Source: HGM11788 sp964654945
GTDB lineage: Bacteria > Bacillota > Clostridia > Lachnospirales > CAG-274
NCBI GenBank assembly: GCA_964654945.1
Contig: CAZZLN010000001.1
Coordinates: forward strand, 124,001-188,000
Reading direction: 5' to 3'
Length of the DNA stretch: 64,000 bases
Shown: piece after piece, positions 28,223-36,946 of the stretch
Position numbering within the stretch: position 1 is the first letter of the stretch
Layout of the letters: every line of letters starts with the position of its first letter
The notes under the pieces: generated by a model
What the model was told of the DNA's origin: nothing
Databases searched by the model: none
The model's input: the letters and a program-made list of their open reading frames with translations, nothing else
Position numbers and translations under genes: made by a program

Positions 28223-28251
28223 ATTATAATATATAGTTAAAAATTTGTCAA
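28223..28251 (-). promoter_or_regulatory. Promoter of the hydrogenase operon
   Basis: Minus-strand TTGACA, 17 bases, TATAAT: both boxes are perfect consensus, so expression is likely strong unless repressed. Confidence 0.8.
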
Positions 28252-28279
28252 TCTATACATCGTATTTTTTACATAGGTT

Positions 28280-28738
28280 TTATTTTCTTTCTTTAAGCAT
28301 ATTTCCAAGCTCCTTCATAAAGCTGTCAATATCCTGAAATTGTCTGTAAACCGATGCAAATCTTACATAAGCAACCTGGTCAATATCTCTTAATTTTTCC
28401 ATTACCATTTCACCGATTTCTTTAGTTGAAATTTCTTTTTTCATAGAATTAACTGCTACATTTTCTATTTCAGTCACAATGTTTTCCATATCTTCAACTG
28501 AAACAGGGCGTTTGTTGCAGCTTAGCATAACACCCTTTAACACCTTGTTTCTGTCAAAAGGCTCTCTTGTGCTGTCGCTTTTAATAACCTGAAGCTGAAC
28601 AGTATCAACTCTTTCATAGGTTGTAAATCTTGCACCGCAGTCCTCACACAATCTTCTTCTTCTGATTGCTGAATTATCATCCATATTTCTTGTATCAATA
28701 ACCTTTGTATCATCTTTTCCGCAGAAAGGACACTTCAT
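28280..28738 (-). CDS. nrdR: Transcriptional repressor NrdR
   Basis: It regulates ribonucleotide reductase genes according to ATP/dATP. The N-terminal zinc ribbon (MKCPFCGKDDTKVIDTR...CEDCGARF, residues 3-34) precedes an ATP-cone domain (about 49-139). Length is 152 residues, normal. It stands alone with its own promoter; no nrd genes lie in the window. Confidence 0.96.
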   Translation of the reverse strand: MKCPFCGKDDTKVIDTRNMDDNSAIRRRRLCEDCGARFTTYERVDTVQLQVIKSDSTREPFDRNKVLKGVMLSCNKRPVSVEDMENIVTEIENVAVNSMKKEISTKEIGEMVMEKLRDIDQVAYVRFASVYRQFQDIDSFMKELGNMLKERK

Positions 28739-28771
28739 TATAATATACCTCCATTTATTGTTTATGGTTTA

Positions 28772-28800
28772 ATTATAACTTTAAATTTAGGAATATACAA
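28772..28800 (-). promoter_or_regulatory. Promoter of nrdR
   Basis: Minus-strand TTGTAT, 17 bases, TATAAT, divergent from the thrC promoter. Confidence 0.55.
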
Positions 28801-28818
28801 GTAAAATAAATTTATAAA

Positions 28819-28847
28819 TTGACAAAATATTATTTTTATATTAAAAT
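28819..28847 (+). promoter_or_regulatory. Promoter of thrC
   Basis: TTGACA, 17 bases, TAAAAT. The leader is about 30 bases, too short for a T-box or attenuator. Confidence 0.65.
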
Positions 28848-28883
28848 AAATTAAATATATTTATTATAAAGAGGTTTTAAATT

Positions 28884-30353
28884 ATGAATATAATGTTTAA
28901 AAGTACCAGAGGTGACAGGAATTATGTGACTGCAAGTCAGGCAATTGTTAAAGGCATTGCTGATGACGGAGGTTTATATGTTCCTGAAATCATACCTAAA
29001 ATTGACTTTAAGCTTGAAGCTATTATAGATTACAGCTATCAGGAGCTTGCTTATCAGGTTTTAAAGCTTGTGCTTACTGATTATACAGAAGAAGAATTAA
29101 GATACTGTATTAATTCTGCCTATGATGAAAAATTTGATACTCCTGTAATTGCTCCCCTTGTATCTGCCGATGATAATTCAAATTTTCTTGAATTATTCCA
29201 TGGCAAAACTATAGCTTTTAAGGATATGGCTCTTTCTATTCTCCCATATCTTTTAAAGACTGCTGCAAAGAAAAACGGCGTTAATGAAGAAATAGTTATA
29301 TTAACCGCTACTTCAGGTGACACCGGCAAGGCTGCTCTTGAGGGATTTGCCGATGTTGAGGGTACACAAATTATAGTATTCTTCCCTGAGGAGGGTGTGT
29401 CTGATGTTCAGAAAATGCAGATGGTTACTCAAAAAGGCGCAAACACTTGTGTTGCTGCCATAAAAGGTAATTTTGATGATGCTCAGACAGCAGTTAAGAA
29501 AATATTTACCGATAACGAATTAAAGGCTGAATTAAAGAAAAACGGCTATGTATTCTCATCAGCCAATTCAATTAATATTGGTCGCCTTGCTCCTCAAATT
29601 GTATATTATTTTTATGCTTATGCTCAGATGGTCAAAGCAGGCAAAATCAATATGGGTGATAAAATTAACTTTACTGTTCCGACAGGTAACTTTGGCAATA
29701 TTCTCGCCGGCTACTACGCTAAAAATATGGGACTTCCTGTAAACAAGCTTATTTGTGCATCTAACGACAACAAGGTGCTTTATGATTTCTTCACTACAGG
29801 AAGCTATGATATTAACAGAGAGTTTATTTTAACTGTTTCTCCGTCTATGGATATTCTTATTTCTTCTAATCTTGAAAGACTTCTCTATCATTTAAGCGGC
29901 TCAACAGAAAAGGTTGCTTCTATGATGAGTGATTTATCAAACAAGGGTAAATATGAATTTAAGACTAATGATGAATTTATCGGTGAATATGCTTCTATGG
30001 CTGAAACATTTAAGTCTATTAAAAAGCTTTATGACAATGACAGGTATGTTATGGATACTCACACTGCTGTAGCAAAGGCTGCTTATGACAAATATCTCAA
30101 TCAGACAGATGATACTACTCCAAATGTAATAGTATCAACAGCCAGTCCTTATAAATTTGCTAAGGATGTATTAAAGGCTATTGATAATAAATATGACGGT
30201 ATCAATCCTTTCAAGGCTCTTGAAGAACTCCAAAATATCAGCGGAACTCCTATTCCTGCTCCAATTAACGGAATTGATAAAAGAGAGGTTATTCATAAAA
30301 CTGTCATTGACAGAAGCGAATTAAAAAATTTTGTTAAAAATAAATTAAAATAA
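28884..30353 (+). CDS. thrC: Threonine synthase
   Basis: A PLP enzyme that converts O-phospho-homoserine to threonine. HGKTIAFKDMALS contains the PLP-binding Lys, SGDTGKAALEGF is the phosphate-binding loop, and the N-terminal STRGDRNYVTASQAI is family-typical. At 489 residues it is the longer class of threonine synthase. AAGAGG lies 10 bases upstream of the ATG. No homoserine pathway genes adjoin it. Confidence 0.95.
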   Translation: MNIMFKSTRGDRNYVTASQAIVKGIADDGGLYVPEIIPKIDFKLEAIIDYSYQELAYQVLKLVLTDYTEEELRYCINSAYDEKFDTPVIAPLVSADDNSNFLELFHGKTIAFKDMALSILPYLLKTAAKKNGVNEEIVILTATSGDTGKAALEGFADVEGTQIIVFFPEEGVSDVQKMQMVTQKGANTCVAAIKGNFDDAQTAVKKIFTDNELKAELKKNGYVFSSANSINIGRLAPQIVYYFYAYAQMVKAGKINMGDKINFTVPTGNFGNILAGYYAKNMGLPVNKLICASNDNKVLYDFFTTGSYDINREFILTVSPSMDILISSNLERLLYHLSGSTEKVASMMSDLSNKGKYEFKTNDEFIGEYASMAETFKSIKKLYDNDRYVMDTHTAVAKAAYDKYLNQTDDTTPNVIVSTASPYKFAKDVLKAIDNKYDGINPFKALEELQNISGTPIPAPINGIDKREVIHKTVIDRSELKNFVKNKLK

Positions 30354-30402
30354 TAAAAGGAAATGATTGTCTTCCCTGATTTTTAAATCTAAACCGCTTA
30401 TT

Positions 30403-30445
30403 GAGCTGATGACTTCTGTTTTACAGGAGCAGTCAGCTCTTTTTT
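30403..30445 (+). terminator. Terminator after thrC
   Basis: A long hairpin: GAGCTGA pairs with TCAGCTC (30403-30409, 30433-30439), with an inner CTTCTGT / ACAGGAG stem, followed by T7. It lies just before the antiporter SD, so it could also limit antiporter expression from read-through. Confidence 0.8.
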
Positions 30446-30468
30446 ATAATTTACAAAGGAGTGATTAT

Positions 30469-31647
30469 ATGCTTACAAGCATTTCATTAATTTTTATTTC
30501 AGGCTTAATTTTAGGCGCTGTTGCTGATAAAATAAAACTTCCAAAGCTTATTGGTATGATAATTGCAGGTATTATATTCGGACCTCATATTCTAAATTAT
30601 ATATCGCCTGAAATTATGAATATTTCTGCGGAGCTAAGGCGTTTTGCCCTTGTTATTATTCTCACAAGAGCAGGTTTATCTCTTGACATAAATGATTTAA
30701 AAAGGGTTGGCAGACCTGCAATACTTATGTGCTTTGTTCCGGCAGCCTTTGAGGTTGTGGCAACTACTTTTATTGCACCTATGCTTTTTAATATAAGCTA
30801 TAGAGATGGAGCGCTTTTGGGAGCAGTTTTAGGTGCAGTTTCACCTGCTGTTGTTGTGCCAAGAATGATTAAAATTATGGAGGAAAAATATGGCACAGAT
30901 AAAAGCATACCTCAGCTTATTTTAACAGGTGCTTCCGCTGATGATGTGTTTGTAATAGTTATATTTACAGCTCTTATGACAATTAACACAGGCAAAAATG
31001 TGTCGGCAATGACATTTGTGCAGATACCTCTTTCAATTATACTTGGTATAATTGTTGGAATTATAACAGGCATACTTATAAATCTGTTTTATAAATATAC
31101 AAAGCTTAATACAACAATAAAGCTTATTATAATGCTAAGTGTTTCATTTATTCTTTTGGAGATAGAAACAAGACTTGAAAATATAGTTTCAATTTCAGGT
31201 CTTATAGCAATTATGACTATGGGCATAACACTATTCAGACTTGATAAAAATACAGCAAAAGAGCTTTCTGCACAATATAATTCTCTGTGGACTGCAGGTG
31301 AAATAATACTGTTTGTTCTTGTGGGGGCTGAAATCGAAATAGGCTATGTTCTTAATGCCGGAGCTATGGCAGTATTGCTTATAATATCCGCTCTTATATT
31401 CAGAATGATTGGTGTTTTGGCTTGTCTTGTTAAAACAAAACTTAACTGTAAGGAAAGATTATTCTGTATGCTTGCATATACTCCAAAAGCTACTGTTCAG
31501 GCTGCTATTGGCGCAATTCCTCTTGGTGCGGGACTTAGCTGCGGAAAGCTTATACTTACGGCTGCAGTACTTGCAATACTTATAACTGCACCTTTAGGGG
31601 CAGTATGTATTGATAATTTTTATAAAAAACTGTTAAATAAAGGGTGA
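30469..31647 (+). CDS. Cation:proton antiporter (CPA family)
   Basis: An integral membrane protein of 392 residues with about 12 hydrophobic segments. Repeats such as GAVADKIKLPKLIGMIIAG and TRAGLSLDINDLKRVGR at the start of the second and third helices are characteristic of Na+/H+ or K+/H+ exchangers. The carrier core includes GASADDVFVIV with the paired Asp. There is no C-terminal RCK/TrkA domain. The ATG at 30469 has AAAGGAGTGA upstream; the 34-residue extension from 30367 would cover the thrC terminator hairpin. The ion is not known. Confidence 0.88.
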   Translation: MLTSISLIFISGLILGAVADKIKLPKLIGMIIAGIIFGPHILNYISPEIMNISAELRRFALVIILTRAGLSLDINDLKRVGRPAILMCFVPAAFEVVATTFIAPMLFNISYRDGALLGAVLGAVSPAVVVPRMIKIMEEKYGTDKSIPQLILTGASADDVFVIVIFTALMTINTGKNVSAMTFVQIPLSIILGIIVGIITGILINLFYKYTKLNTTIKLIIMLSVSFILLEIETRLENIVSISGLIAIMTMGITLFRLDKNTAKELSAQYNSLWTAGEIILFVLVGAEIEIGYVLNAGAMAVLLIISALIFRMIGVLACLVKTKLNCKERLFCMLAYTPKATVQAAIGAIPLGAGLSCGKLILTAAVLAILITAPLGAVCIDNFYKKLLNKG

Positions 31648-31670
31648 CCCAATGAGCCACCCTTTATTTT
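31637..31670. terminator. Bidirectional terminator between the antiporter and the RND gene
   Basis: AAAGGGTG / CACCCTTT flanking a short loop, with T-rich sequence on both strands. It overlaps the antiporter stop. Confidence 0.75.
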
Positions 31671-34600
31671 ATAATTCTTCTTTTTTGAACGCCACATAAT
31701 AAATCATTGGCACAAAAACAAGATTAATAATCATTGATATTAGCAAGCCAACAAGCATAAGCACTGCCATTGGCACAAACAAATCATCACCAAAAAGTGC
31801 AAGAGGCAAAAGACCAAGCACAGTTGTCATTGTGCTCATCATAATAGGTCTTAATCTTTGACTTCCGGCTTTCTTGCAGGCATCTTCAACTCCAAGTCTG
31901 TCTGCTCTCTGATTGTTAATACAATCAATAAGCACAATAGCATTTGCAAGTACACAGCCAAGGAGGCTTACTGAACCGATAAGAGCAAAAAGGCTCAATG
32001 GCTGACCTGTTAAAAACAGAGCAAAAACACCTGCTGATAATCCAAAAGGCACTGATATAAATATAATACCAACCTTTTTGAAAGAGCCAAACTGAATAAG
32101 CAAAATAATAAGTATTACAATTGCAGCTACAACAGCAGCCTTTGCAATATTAACAAGAACTTCTTCATTAAACTGCTTTTTCTTGCCTGACTTTTCAATA
32201 GTTACACTTTCCGGAAATTCACTTATATGTTCATCAATCTGTTTTTCAAGTGCTGTCTGTATATCAACATCACTTACACTTGCACTTGTATAACAGCCGA
32301 CTGTTCTTCCCCGTCTGCCGTCAATTCTTGTAATATTTGAAATTTCAGGCTTAAGTGAAACATCTGCAAATTGCGACACGCTGTATTTTTCATTCATAAC
32401 AGAAGATTTAACTTTAAATTCCTTAATCTGTTCTCTTGAATCAATATTTGCATCAAGCACAACATTATATTCCTTATTTCCGCTTCTGTATGCAGAAACA
32501 TCTCTGCCCATCATAGCTATGCTAAATTCATTCTGTGCCTCTGCTTCCATAAGTCCGAGAGTGTTAAGCTTCAGCTTATCCATATTAATAAAATAGTTAT
32601 ATGTTCCAACTTCGTTTTTACTCTGAATAAACTTTGTGCCCTCATACTGACTTATCATATCATTTATCATTTCAGCAGCAGTATTTAAGTCATCAGCATT
32701 TTCGGAATAAATCTTCATTTCTACAGGTTTTGTATTAAGAGCAAATATACCAAGCTCATCGACCTTAATTGCTGCTCCTCCAACCCTGTTGTCTATTTCA
32801 TTCTGCAAAAAATCCACCATTTCAGCAGCAGTATCAAATCTGTCGCCTTTTGAAAAATCAGCTCTTACAAATATATCACCTATATCATTCATAGATGCTT
32901 TAGGGAGAATTGAATAATCATATCTTGGAATACTTATGCCAACACCGCTTAAATAAAATTCAGTTTCAGGCTGTTCATTAAGTATGTTTTCAATATTATC
33001 AACAATTTCCCTTGTCTTTTCAATGCTGTCCTCCTCATTGCTTGTTATATCAATTGTAATTATATTTTTTCCTGCATTAGGCACAATCTGCATACTAATT
33101 GCAAACACAGATGATGCAAGCAAAAGCATAACTGCAACAGCTGATAGCAATGACAGCTTTTTATGATTAAAAGCAAAGTTAAACACCATATTGTATATTC
33201 TTACTGAAAAAGGCTCTTTTCCCTTTTTGTTTTCCTTTGTTTTTTGCAGGAAAAAATAACTCATAAGAGGAGTTACTGTTACAGATACTATATATGAAGC
33301 TACAAGACAGCATATAATTACAACCGAAAATGGAAATGCAAGCTGTCTGTATGCCCCCGGAAGCACAAGCAAAGAGCTAAAAGCTATTGAAGTTGTAAGC
33401 ATTGAAATGAAAACAGGAAGTGCCACTGAAGTTGTACCCTTTACAACAGCATCTTTTTTACCCATTCCGTTATCAATATTTTTCTGTATGGAATCACTTA
33501 CTACAACAGCATTATCCACCAGCATACCCAAAACAACTATAAGTGATGCCAGAGATACAAAATGTATCTGAAGCCCCATAAATCTTATACATATAAAGTT
33601 TGCAAATATAGCAAGGGGTATTGCAAAGGAAACAACTATTGCATTTCTTAAATTCATACCTATCATAATAACAATTATTACAAGTACAATCGATTCTATG
33701 AGATTTATAACAAAATCATCAATAGAATCCTGAACTTCATCAGGCTGCATAAATATTTTATTTACATAGACACCATCAGGCAAGGTTTCATTATAATCAT
33801 CAATAGCCTTGTTTATATCATCACCTAGGCTTACCGCATTTAATCCTTCTTCAAAATAAACTGCAATAACAGTTGATTTCTGGTCATTATAAATATAGTA
33901 ACCCTCATCATCAGGCTTTTCAAATCTAACATCAGCAATATCGGATAATCTTGTAATAATATAATCATCATTTGATGATACAACTATATTTTTAATATCC
34001 TCAATACTTTCAAATTTCCCTGATGTTTTAACTTTAATATCTTTTCCGTCAACATTTACTGTTCCTGTAGGCAATGTTGAATTATGATAAGATATAACCT
34101 GTGCAAGCTCTGCAAGAGATACATTAGTATCATTAAACTTATCAATATCAACGGTTATTTTAACCTCAGATGGTATATCTCCATAAATATCAACTTTTTT
34201 TACACCGTCAATAAGTCTTAACTTATTGCTTATTTCCTTGCTTCTTTGTGAAAGCTCATCATTAGAAATACTGTCACCGGTAACGGCAAGTAAAACACCT
34301 GCAGTATCCATAATATCATCATCTACTGTAATTGAGCTTACACCTGAAGGCAAATCAGCCTTTAATGTATCAAGCTTATTCTTTAATTCGTCAAATCTGT
34401 CGTCAACTTCATCCTGTGATAAATCCATACTAAGAGTAACGCTTACAACAGCATAGTTATCCCCGCAGGTTGTTTCACATTTGTCAAAACCATCAAGTTC
34501 CATACAGACATGCTCTACCTTTTCTGCTACCAAATCCTCCATATCCTCAGCAGATGCTCCCGGATATACCACTGTTACAGCAGCAACAGGCAGTACAACA

Positions 34601-34725
34601 GTTGGAAAATGCTGTTTTGGCATTTGATGATAGCTTGCTGCTCCTGCAATAAAAACCATAATCATAAGCATTATAACAAGAAGCTTTCTTTCAAGAAGAC
34701 CTGATACAAAATTTCTATCTTTCAT
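31669..34725 (-). CDS. RND (HAE-type) efflux transporter permease
   Basis: A large inner-membrane transporter, 1018 residues, with two repeats, each of which has six helices and a big extracytoplasmic loop. The TM4 proton relay GMLVDNAVVVSDSI carries the conserved Asp. Multiple MPKQHFPTVV-type and GxPLGLSAG segments are seen. The ATG at 34725 has GGAGGG upstream and begins just after the adaptor stop. It is coded with a lipoprotein adaptor and next to a divergent TetR gene; no outer membrane TolC partner is in the window, as expected for a monoderm. Confidence 0.95.
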   Translation of the reverse strand: MKDRNFVSGLLERKLLVIMLMIMVFIAGAASYHQMPKQHFPTVVLPVAAVTVVYPGASAEDMEDLVAEKVEHVCMELDGFDKCETTCGDNYAVVSVTLSMDLSQDEVDDRFDELKNKLDTLKADLPSGVSSITVDDDIMDTAGVLLAVTGDSISNDELSQRSKEISNKLRLIDGVKKVDIYGDIPSEVKITVDIDKFNDTNVSLAELAQVISYHNSTLPTGTVNVDGKDIKVKTSGKFESIEDIKNIVVSSNDDYIITRLSDIADVRFEKPDDEGYYIYNDQKSTVIAVYFEEGLNAVSLGDDINKAIDDYNETLPDGVYVNKIFMQPDEVQDSIDDFVINLIESIVLVIIVIMIGMNLRNAIVVSFAIPLAIFANFICIRFMGLQIHFVSLASLIVVLGMLVDNAVVVSDSIQKNIDNGMGKKDAVVKGTTSVALPVFISMLTTSIAFSSLLVLPGAYRQLAFPFSVVIICCLVASYIVSVTVTPLMSYFFLQKTKENKKGKEPFSVRIYNMVFNFAFNHKKLSLLSAVAVMLLLASSVFAISMQIVPNAGKNIITIDITSNEEDSIEKTREIVDNIENILNEQPETEFYLSGVGISIPRYDYSILPKASMNDIGDIFVRADFSKGDRFDTAAEMVDFLQNEIDNRVGGAAIKVDELGIFALNTKPVEMKIYSENADDLNTAAEMINDMISQYEGTKFIQSKNEVGTYNYFINMDKLKLNTLGLMEAEAQNEFSIAMMGRDVSAYRSGNKEYNVVLDANIDSREQIKEFKVKSSVMNEKYSVSQFADVSLKPEISNITRIDGRRGRTVGCYTSASVSDVDIQTALEKQIDEHISEFPESVTIEKSGKKKQFNEEVLVNIAKAAVVAAIVILIILLIQFGSFKKVGIIFISVPFGLSAGVFALFLTGQPLSLFALIGSVSLLGCVLANAIVLIDCINNQRADRLGVEDACKKAGSQRLRPIMMSTMTTVLGLLPLALFGDDLFVPMAVLMLVGLLISMIINLVFVPMIYYVAFKKEEL

Positions 34726-34729
34726 AATA

Positions 34730-36079
34730 TCAGCCCTCCACCTGAACAATATCGTTTTCTCTTAAATTTTTAACTCCCTCTGTAACAACAACAGCAGTTG
34801 GGTCATCAATCTGAATTTGAACCTTATCCCCAAGAATATCTCCTAAAGTCACTTGTTTTCTATGAATTCTGTTTTCGGAATTAACTGCATATACATAGTC
34901 TACACCATCAATATTTACTATTGAGTTAATTGGAACATAGCAGCCTGCAGTATCACCTGTAACTATTTTAACATTTACTGTTTCTCCGATTGTATAATTG
35001 GCATCAGGTATTGCTATATCAACTGCATAAGTTCTTGTGCCCTCATCAGGATATTGTGCAATAGTGGTTACAGTACCTCCAACGCTGCCATTTATAACGG
35101 CTTTCTGTCCAAGCTTAATATTTGAATATTCTTTATCAGATGCACCAATCGTTACAATAAGCTCCTTGCTCTTTGCAACAACAACAGGATAGCCTGCTGA
35201 TGTAACCTCACCAACCTTAAAAGGAAGTTCCATAACATATCCGTCAGCATCGGCAGTTATTACAGCATCATTTATACTCTTGTTTGTAATATTTCCGGAC
35301 TGCTTAGCACTGTTTACAACTGCCTGTGCTGCTGCAACATCTTTATTCTTGCTTACCTTTAAATTTTCAAGAGTTTTTTCAGCATTTGTCTTCTGAGTTT
35401 TTAAAGATTCAAGCTCTGCTCTGCTCTTTTCAAGCTCTGCCTTGCTGCCCTCAAATTGAGCCTTAGAGGCTTCATATTCAGCAGCTTTTGCGTTATACTC
35501 TTTTTCAAGAGCTTCAAGGTCTAAATCTGCCATACCGCCTACTGCATTTACCGCTCTTGCAGCCTCCAGCTGACTGTATGCAGTATCAAGAGAATCCTTT
35601 GCAGCGTCAAGATTAGTCTGTGTTGCCTCAAGAGCTGTTTCAAGAGCTGATATTCCCTTTTCTCCTGCATTAATACTTGTTTGAAGTGTATTTATATTGT
35701 TTTGTGCATTTATAATATTAGTATCATAAGTATTTATTGTCTTATCAAGGGTTGCCTGTGCCTGTGCAGTTGAATTACTGTTTATATTTGATGAATACTG
35801 CAATGTTGTGGCATCAAGTTTAGCAAGAACATCTCCCTTTTTAAAGGCCTGACCTTTTTCAACACATATTTCTGATATTTTCCCTGCCATTAAAAATGAG
35901 TAATTTTTAGTATCCTTAGCTTTTATTACTCCTATGTAATCATATCCTGTAGTTACACTCTCTTTAGCTACAGATTGTGTTTTTACTATTTTAGCAGTCT
36001 GTGTCTGTTCTGAATCGCTTTTTGAACAACCGGCTGCAAAGGCAAGTAAAACCAATGCAAATATATACATCTTTTTCAT
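34730..36079 (-). CDS. RND efflux periplasmic-adaptor-like lipoprotein
   Basis: A membrane fusion protein of 449 residues with a lipobox (LAFAAGC, Cys 18), a lipoyl-like segment (IGVIKAKDT ... VLAKLDA) and a very long coiled coil (about 120-260, Ala/Glu/Lys-rich) before a beta-barrel domain. It would link the RND permease to the envelope exterior. The ATG has AAGGAGG upstream. The TetR regulator is divergent, implying drug- or metabolite-responsive control. Confidence 0.92.
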   Translation of the reverse strand: MKKMYIFALVLLAFAAGCSKSDSEQTQTAKIVKTQSVAKESVTTGYDYIGVIKAKDTKNYSFLMAGKISEICVEKGQAFKKGDVLAKLDATTLQYSSNINSNSTAQAQATLDKTINTYDTNIINAQNNINTLQTSINAGEKGISALETALEATQTNLDAAKDSLDTAYSQLEAARAVNAVGGMADLDLEALEKEYNAKAAEYEASKAQFEGSKAELEKSRAELESLKTQKTNAEKTLENLKVSKNKDVAAAQAVVNSAKQSGNITNKSINDAVITADADGYVMELPFKVGEVTSAGYPVVVAKSKELIVTIGASDKEYSNIKLGQKAVINGSVGGTVTTIAQYPDEGTRTYAVDIAIPDANYTIGETVNVKIVTGDTAGCYVPINSIVNIDGVDYVYAVNSENRIHRKQVTLGDILGDKVQIQIDDPTAVVVTEGVKNLRENDIVQVEG

Positions 36080-36119
36080 ACATAAACCTCCTTATACACA
36101 TACTTATAATTCTAATTAA

Positions 36120-36148
36120 ATTTTAATATTTTAATTAATATTTTTCAA
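36120..36148 (-). promoter_or_regulatory. Promoter of the RND operon
   Basis: Minus-strand TTGAAA, 17 bases, TAAAAT, about 70 bp away from and facing opposite to the tetR promoter. Confidence 0.55.
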
Positions 36149-36218
36149 GGGTCAATAGTAAATAAATAGTGGATTATTACTCATTTTATGTATATTATGT
36201 TACTTATTCAATATTTTG

Positions 36219-36247
36219 TTGAAAACTGATGTATAGTGTGATATAAT
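36219..36247 (+). promoter_or_regulatory. Promoter of the tetR-type regulator
   Basis: TTGAAA, 17 bases, TATAAT, with AGGAGAG 20 bases on. The TetR operator is expected in this 190-bp divergent region; I could not identify a convincing palindrome. Confidence 0.65.
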
Positions 36248-36270
36248 ATGTATATATAGGAGAGATTTTT

Positions 36271-36858
36271 ATGAACCAAAAAGACCTTAGGGTTATTAAA
36301 AGTAAAAACAGTATTAAAAATGCATTTCTTGAGCTAATGGCGGAAAAAGGCTATCAGAATATCACTGTTACGGATATAGCAAAAAAAGCTGTGATAAACA
36401 GAAAGACTTTTTATTTTCATTATGAAACAAAAAAAGCTTTATATGACGAAATTGCAGATGAGGTCACAAATATTATAAAGCCGGAAGAAATACTGTTTAA
36501 TATTCAGACATCTTCCAAAGAGGGTCAGCTAAAAATAATATATCTGTTTCTTATGGAGTTAAAGGCTCATAAAAAAGAATGTATTGTTTTTCTTGATGAC
36601 AAATCTAATCCCGGCTTCAGCAACAAATTAAAGCAAAAGCTTTCTGATGCTTTACTTTCAAAAACAGAAATAACAAAAAGAACAAAGGGTACAAAATATA
36701 CCTTTGAATTTTTGCTTGATGCCTATTTTGCTGTATTTCAGGTTGTTTTAAGAACATGGCTCAACAGCGAAAACGATGATCCTGAATTTGCAATATCTTA
36801 TTTGTTTGAGTTTTTTTCTCAGGAAGCTTTGGAGCTCTTAGGAATAAAGTATAATTAA
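36271..36858 (+). CDS. TetR/AcrR family transcriptional regulator
   Basis: An N-terminal helix-turn-helix (KNAFLELMAEKGYQNITV ... NRKTFYFHYETKKALYDEI) precedes a ligand-binding domain of about 130 residues. At 195 residues it is typical. It is divergent from the RND operon and probably represses it; the inducer is unknown. Confidence 0.92.
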   Translation: MNQKDLRVIKSKNSIKNAFLELMAEKGYQNITVTDIAKKAVINRKTFYFHYETKKALYDEIADEVTNIIKPEEILFNIQTSSKEGQLKIIYLFLMELKAHKKECIVFLDDKSNPGFSNKLKQKLSDALLSKTEITKRTKGTKYTFEFLLDAYFAVFQVVLRTWLNSENDDPEFAISYLFEFFSQEALELLGIKYN

Positions 36859-36946
36859 ATTGGTACAATTAATTGACAAAAACACTGTACAAATCGTTAA
36901 AAAAATAGTATAATAATTATTATTTTAAACTATGGAGGAAATTAAA

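Noticed and set aside
28744..28883. A T-box or threonine attenuator ahead of thrC
   Set aside because: The leader is too short (about 30 bases) and contains no hairpin or Thr-rich leader peptide.
36080..36270. A TetR operator palindrome in the divergent RND region
   Set aside because: Only AT-rich imperfect repeats are visible, so no site could be assigned.
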